Assembly (NCBI GenBank): GCA_027577415.1 | Contig: JANBQS010000204.1 | Location: 1-26,507 of the forward strand | From: Coemansia sp. RSA 922 | Taxonomy: Eukaryota > Kickxellomycota > Kickxellomycetes > Kickxellales > Kickxellaceae | Reading direction: 5' to 3' | Length of the DNA: 26,507 bases | In this document: piece after piece, positions 25,779 through 26,507 of the stretch | Layout of the letters: the number at the start of each line of letters is the position of its first letter | Position numbering within the stretch: position 1 is the stretch's first letter | Notes under the pieces: generated by a model | What the model was told of the DNA's origin: nothing | The model's database searches: none | The model's input: the letters and a program-made list of their open reading frames with translations, nothing else | Translations under genes and position numbers: made by a program

Positions 25779-26507
25779 TTAGAACTTGAGGGCCTTGGGC
25801 TTCTCCCACGTGAAAATATCACGGCCAAAGTGACCGTAGCAGGCCGTCTTGAGGTAGATGGGCTTGAACAGATCGAGCTCCTTGGCGATGGCTCCAGGAC
25901 GCAGGTCAAAGTTGTTGCGAATGATGGCAACCAGCTCGGCGTCACTCTTGCTGCTGGTGCCGTATGTGTCGACGTACACCGACAGAGGCTCGGCTACACC
26001 GATGGCGTACGAGAACTGCACAGTGACACGGCGTGCCAACTTGGCGGCGACCAGAGACTTTGCGACGTAGCGCGCGGCGTAGGCGGCCGAGCGGTCAACC
26101 TTGGTGTAGTCCTTGCCGCTGAAGCAACCGCCACCGTGGTGGCCGCCACCGTAGGTGTCGACAATGATCTTGCGCCCAGTGAGACCGGCATCACCCTGTG
26201 GTCCGCCGATGATGAAGCGGCCCGAAGGCTGCAAGTGATAGATCGTGCGCTCGTCCAGCAGGTGTGCGGGGATGACATGGTTGACCACCTTCTCGCGCAG
26301 CTCGCGGCGCAGAGTATCGTTATCAACCTCGGGTGCGTGCTGCACCGAGACAACGACAGTGTCGACACGCACGGGGATGAGCGCGCCGTTGTCCTTGCGG
26401 TACTCGATGGTCACTTGGGTCTTTGAGTCGGGGCGCAGCCACGAGAGCTCGCCCGAGCGCCGGAGGTCCGCCATGCGCTGGTTGAGCTTGTGCGAGAGAA
26501 CGAGCGT
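25779..26507 (-). CDS. SAM2: S-adenosylmethionine synthetase, C-terminal 242 residues (5' part outside the window)
   Basis: The stop codon is at 25779 and the frame stays open to the window edge at 26507; the first visible residues [11 protein letters not shown] match the family before its [19 protein letters not shown] region. Blocks seen: [33 protein letters not shown], the phosphate-binding [27 protein letters not shown] and NFDLRPG to [14 protein letters not shown] at the C-terminus. The enzyme makes AdoMet from methionine and ATP as a cytosolic oligomer. Oddity: the glycine-rich loop reads [15 protein letters not shown] where most eukaryotes have YGGWGAHGGGAFSGKD, so one residue (Trp) is missing and Ala is changed to His and to Cys. 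The symbol could be SAM1 or SAM2. Confidence 0.96.
   Translation of the reverse strand, partial: TLVLSHKLNQRMADLRRSGELSWLRPDSKTQVTIEYRKDNGALIPVRVDTVVVSVQHAPEVDNDTLRRELREKVVNHVIPAHLLDERTIYHLQPSGRFIIGGPQGDAGLTGRKIIVDTYGGGHHGGGCFSGKDYTKVDRSAAYAARYVAKSLVAAKLARRVTVQFSYAIGVAEPLSVYVDTYGTSSKSDAELVAIIRNNFDLRPGAIAKELDLFKPIYLKTACYGHFGRDIFTWEKPKALKF

Noticed and set aside
24674..25945. Long minus-strand open frame (423 codons) over homocitrate synthase
   Set aside because: It is antisense to a highly conserved gene and follows its GC-rich third-base pattern; the product is Val/Leu/Asp-rich without a domain.

Overview
This window reads as nuclear DNA of a fungus. The clearest sign is two enzymes of the alpha-aminoadipate route to lysine, homoisocitrate dehydrogenase and homocitrate synthase, which mark fungi. 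Protein genes are packed tightly on both strands. Introns are short (mostly 49-100 nt) with GTAAGT or GTRNGT donors and CTAAC/CTGAC branch sites, and several products carry mitochondrial presequences. Gene content and moderate GC suggest an early-diverging fungus, perhaps Zoopagomycota/Kickxellomycotina, but that placement is inference. I found no transposon, CRISPR array, tRNA, rRNA, virus or toxin gene.

Layout. 534-4454 (+): an ABHD4/5-Ict1-Cld1 type alpha/beta hydrolase, then a stand-alone Cwh43 C-terminal half (PGAP2IP type, GPI-lipid remodelling). 4517-7643 (-): a PAS-fold protein of unknown role and a Reb1/TTF-I/DMTF1-like Myb protein. 7974-10874 (+): a large leucine-rich-repeat protein resembling protein phosphatase 1 regulator PPP1R37, with an RVxF-type docking motif. 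10988-14568 (-): Arp2/3 subunit ARPC1 (two exons) and mitochondrial tRNA modification enzyme MTO1. 14569-15163: an intergenic stretch with a run of hairpins ending in T12. 15164-15421 (+): an 85-residue coiled-coil protein. 15471-21960 (-): mitochondrial monothiol glutaredoxin Grx5 (two exons), a type II membrane dipeptidyl aminopeptidase, mitochondrial ribosomal protein bS21m, and an intron-rich SPO11 gene that I pieced together from about nine exons. 22249-25708 (+): LYS12 and LYS20. 25779-26507 (-): the 3' part of S-adenosylmethionine synthetase, cut by the window edge.

Two observations stand out. First, upstream of homocitrate synthase there is a separate TATA box and a 26-codon exon with a mitochondrial-targeting composition. 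It ends in a good donor and can splice in frame to an acceptor 12 nt before the usual ATG, inside an intron that holds a second, identical TATA box. This would let one gene give mitochondrial and non-mitochondrial homocitrate synthase. Second, SPO11 is split by many phase-0 introns while its neighbours have none or one; it keeps the catalytic tyrosine and Toprim acidic residues, so it looks functional and implies meiosis.

Many products act in mitochondria (MTO1, Grx5, bS21m, homoisocitrate dehydrogenase, possibly homocitrate synthase), but apart from the adjacent lysine pair nothing shows that the neighbours form one functional system.
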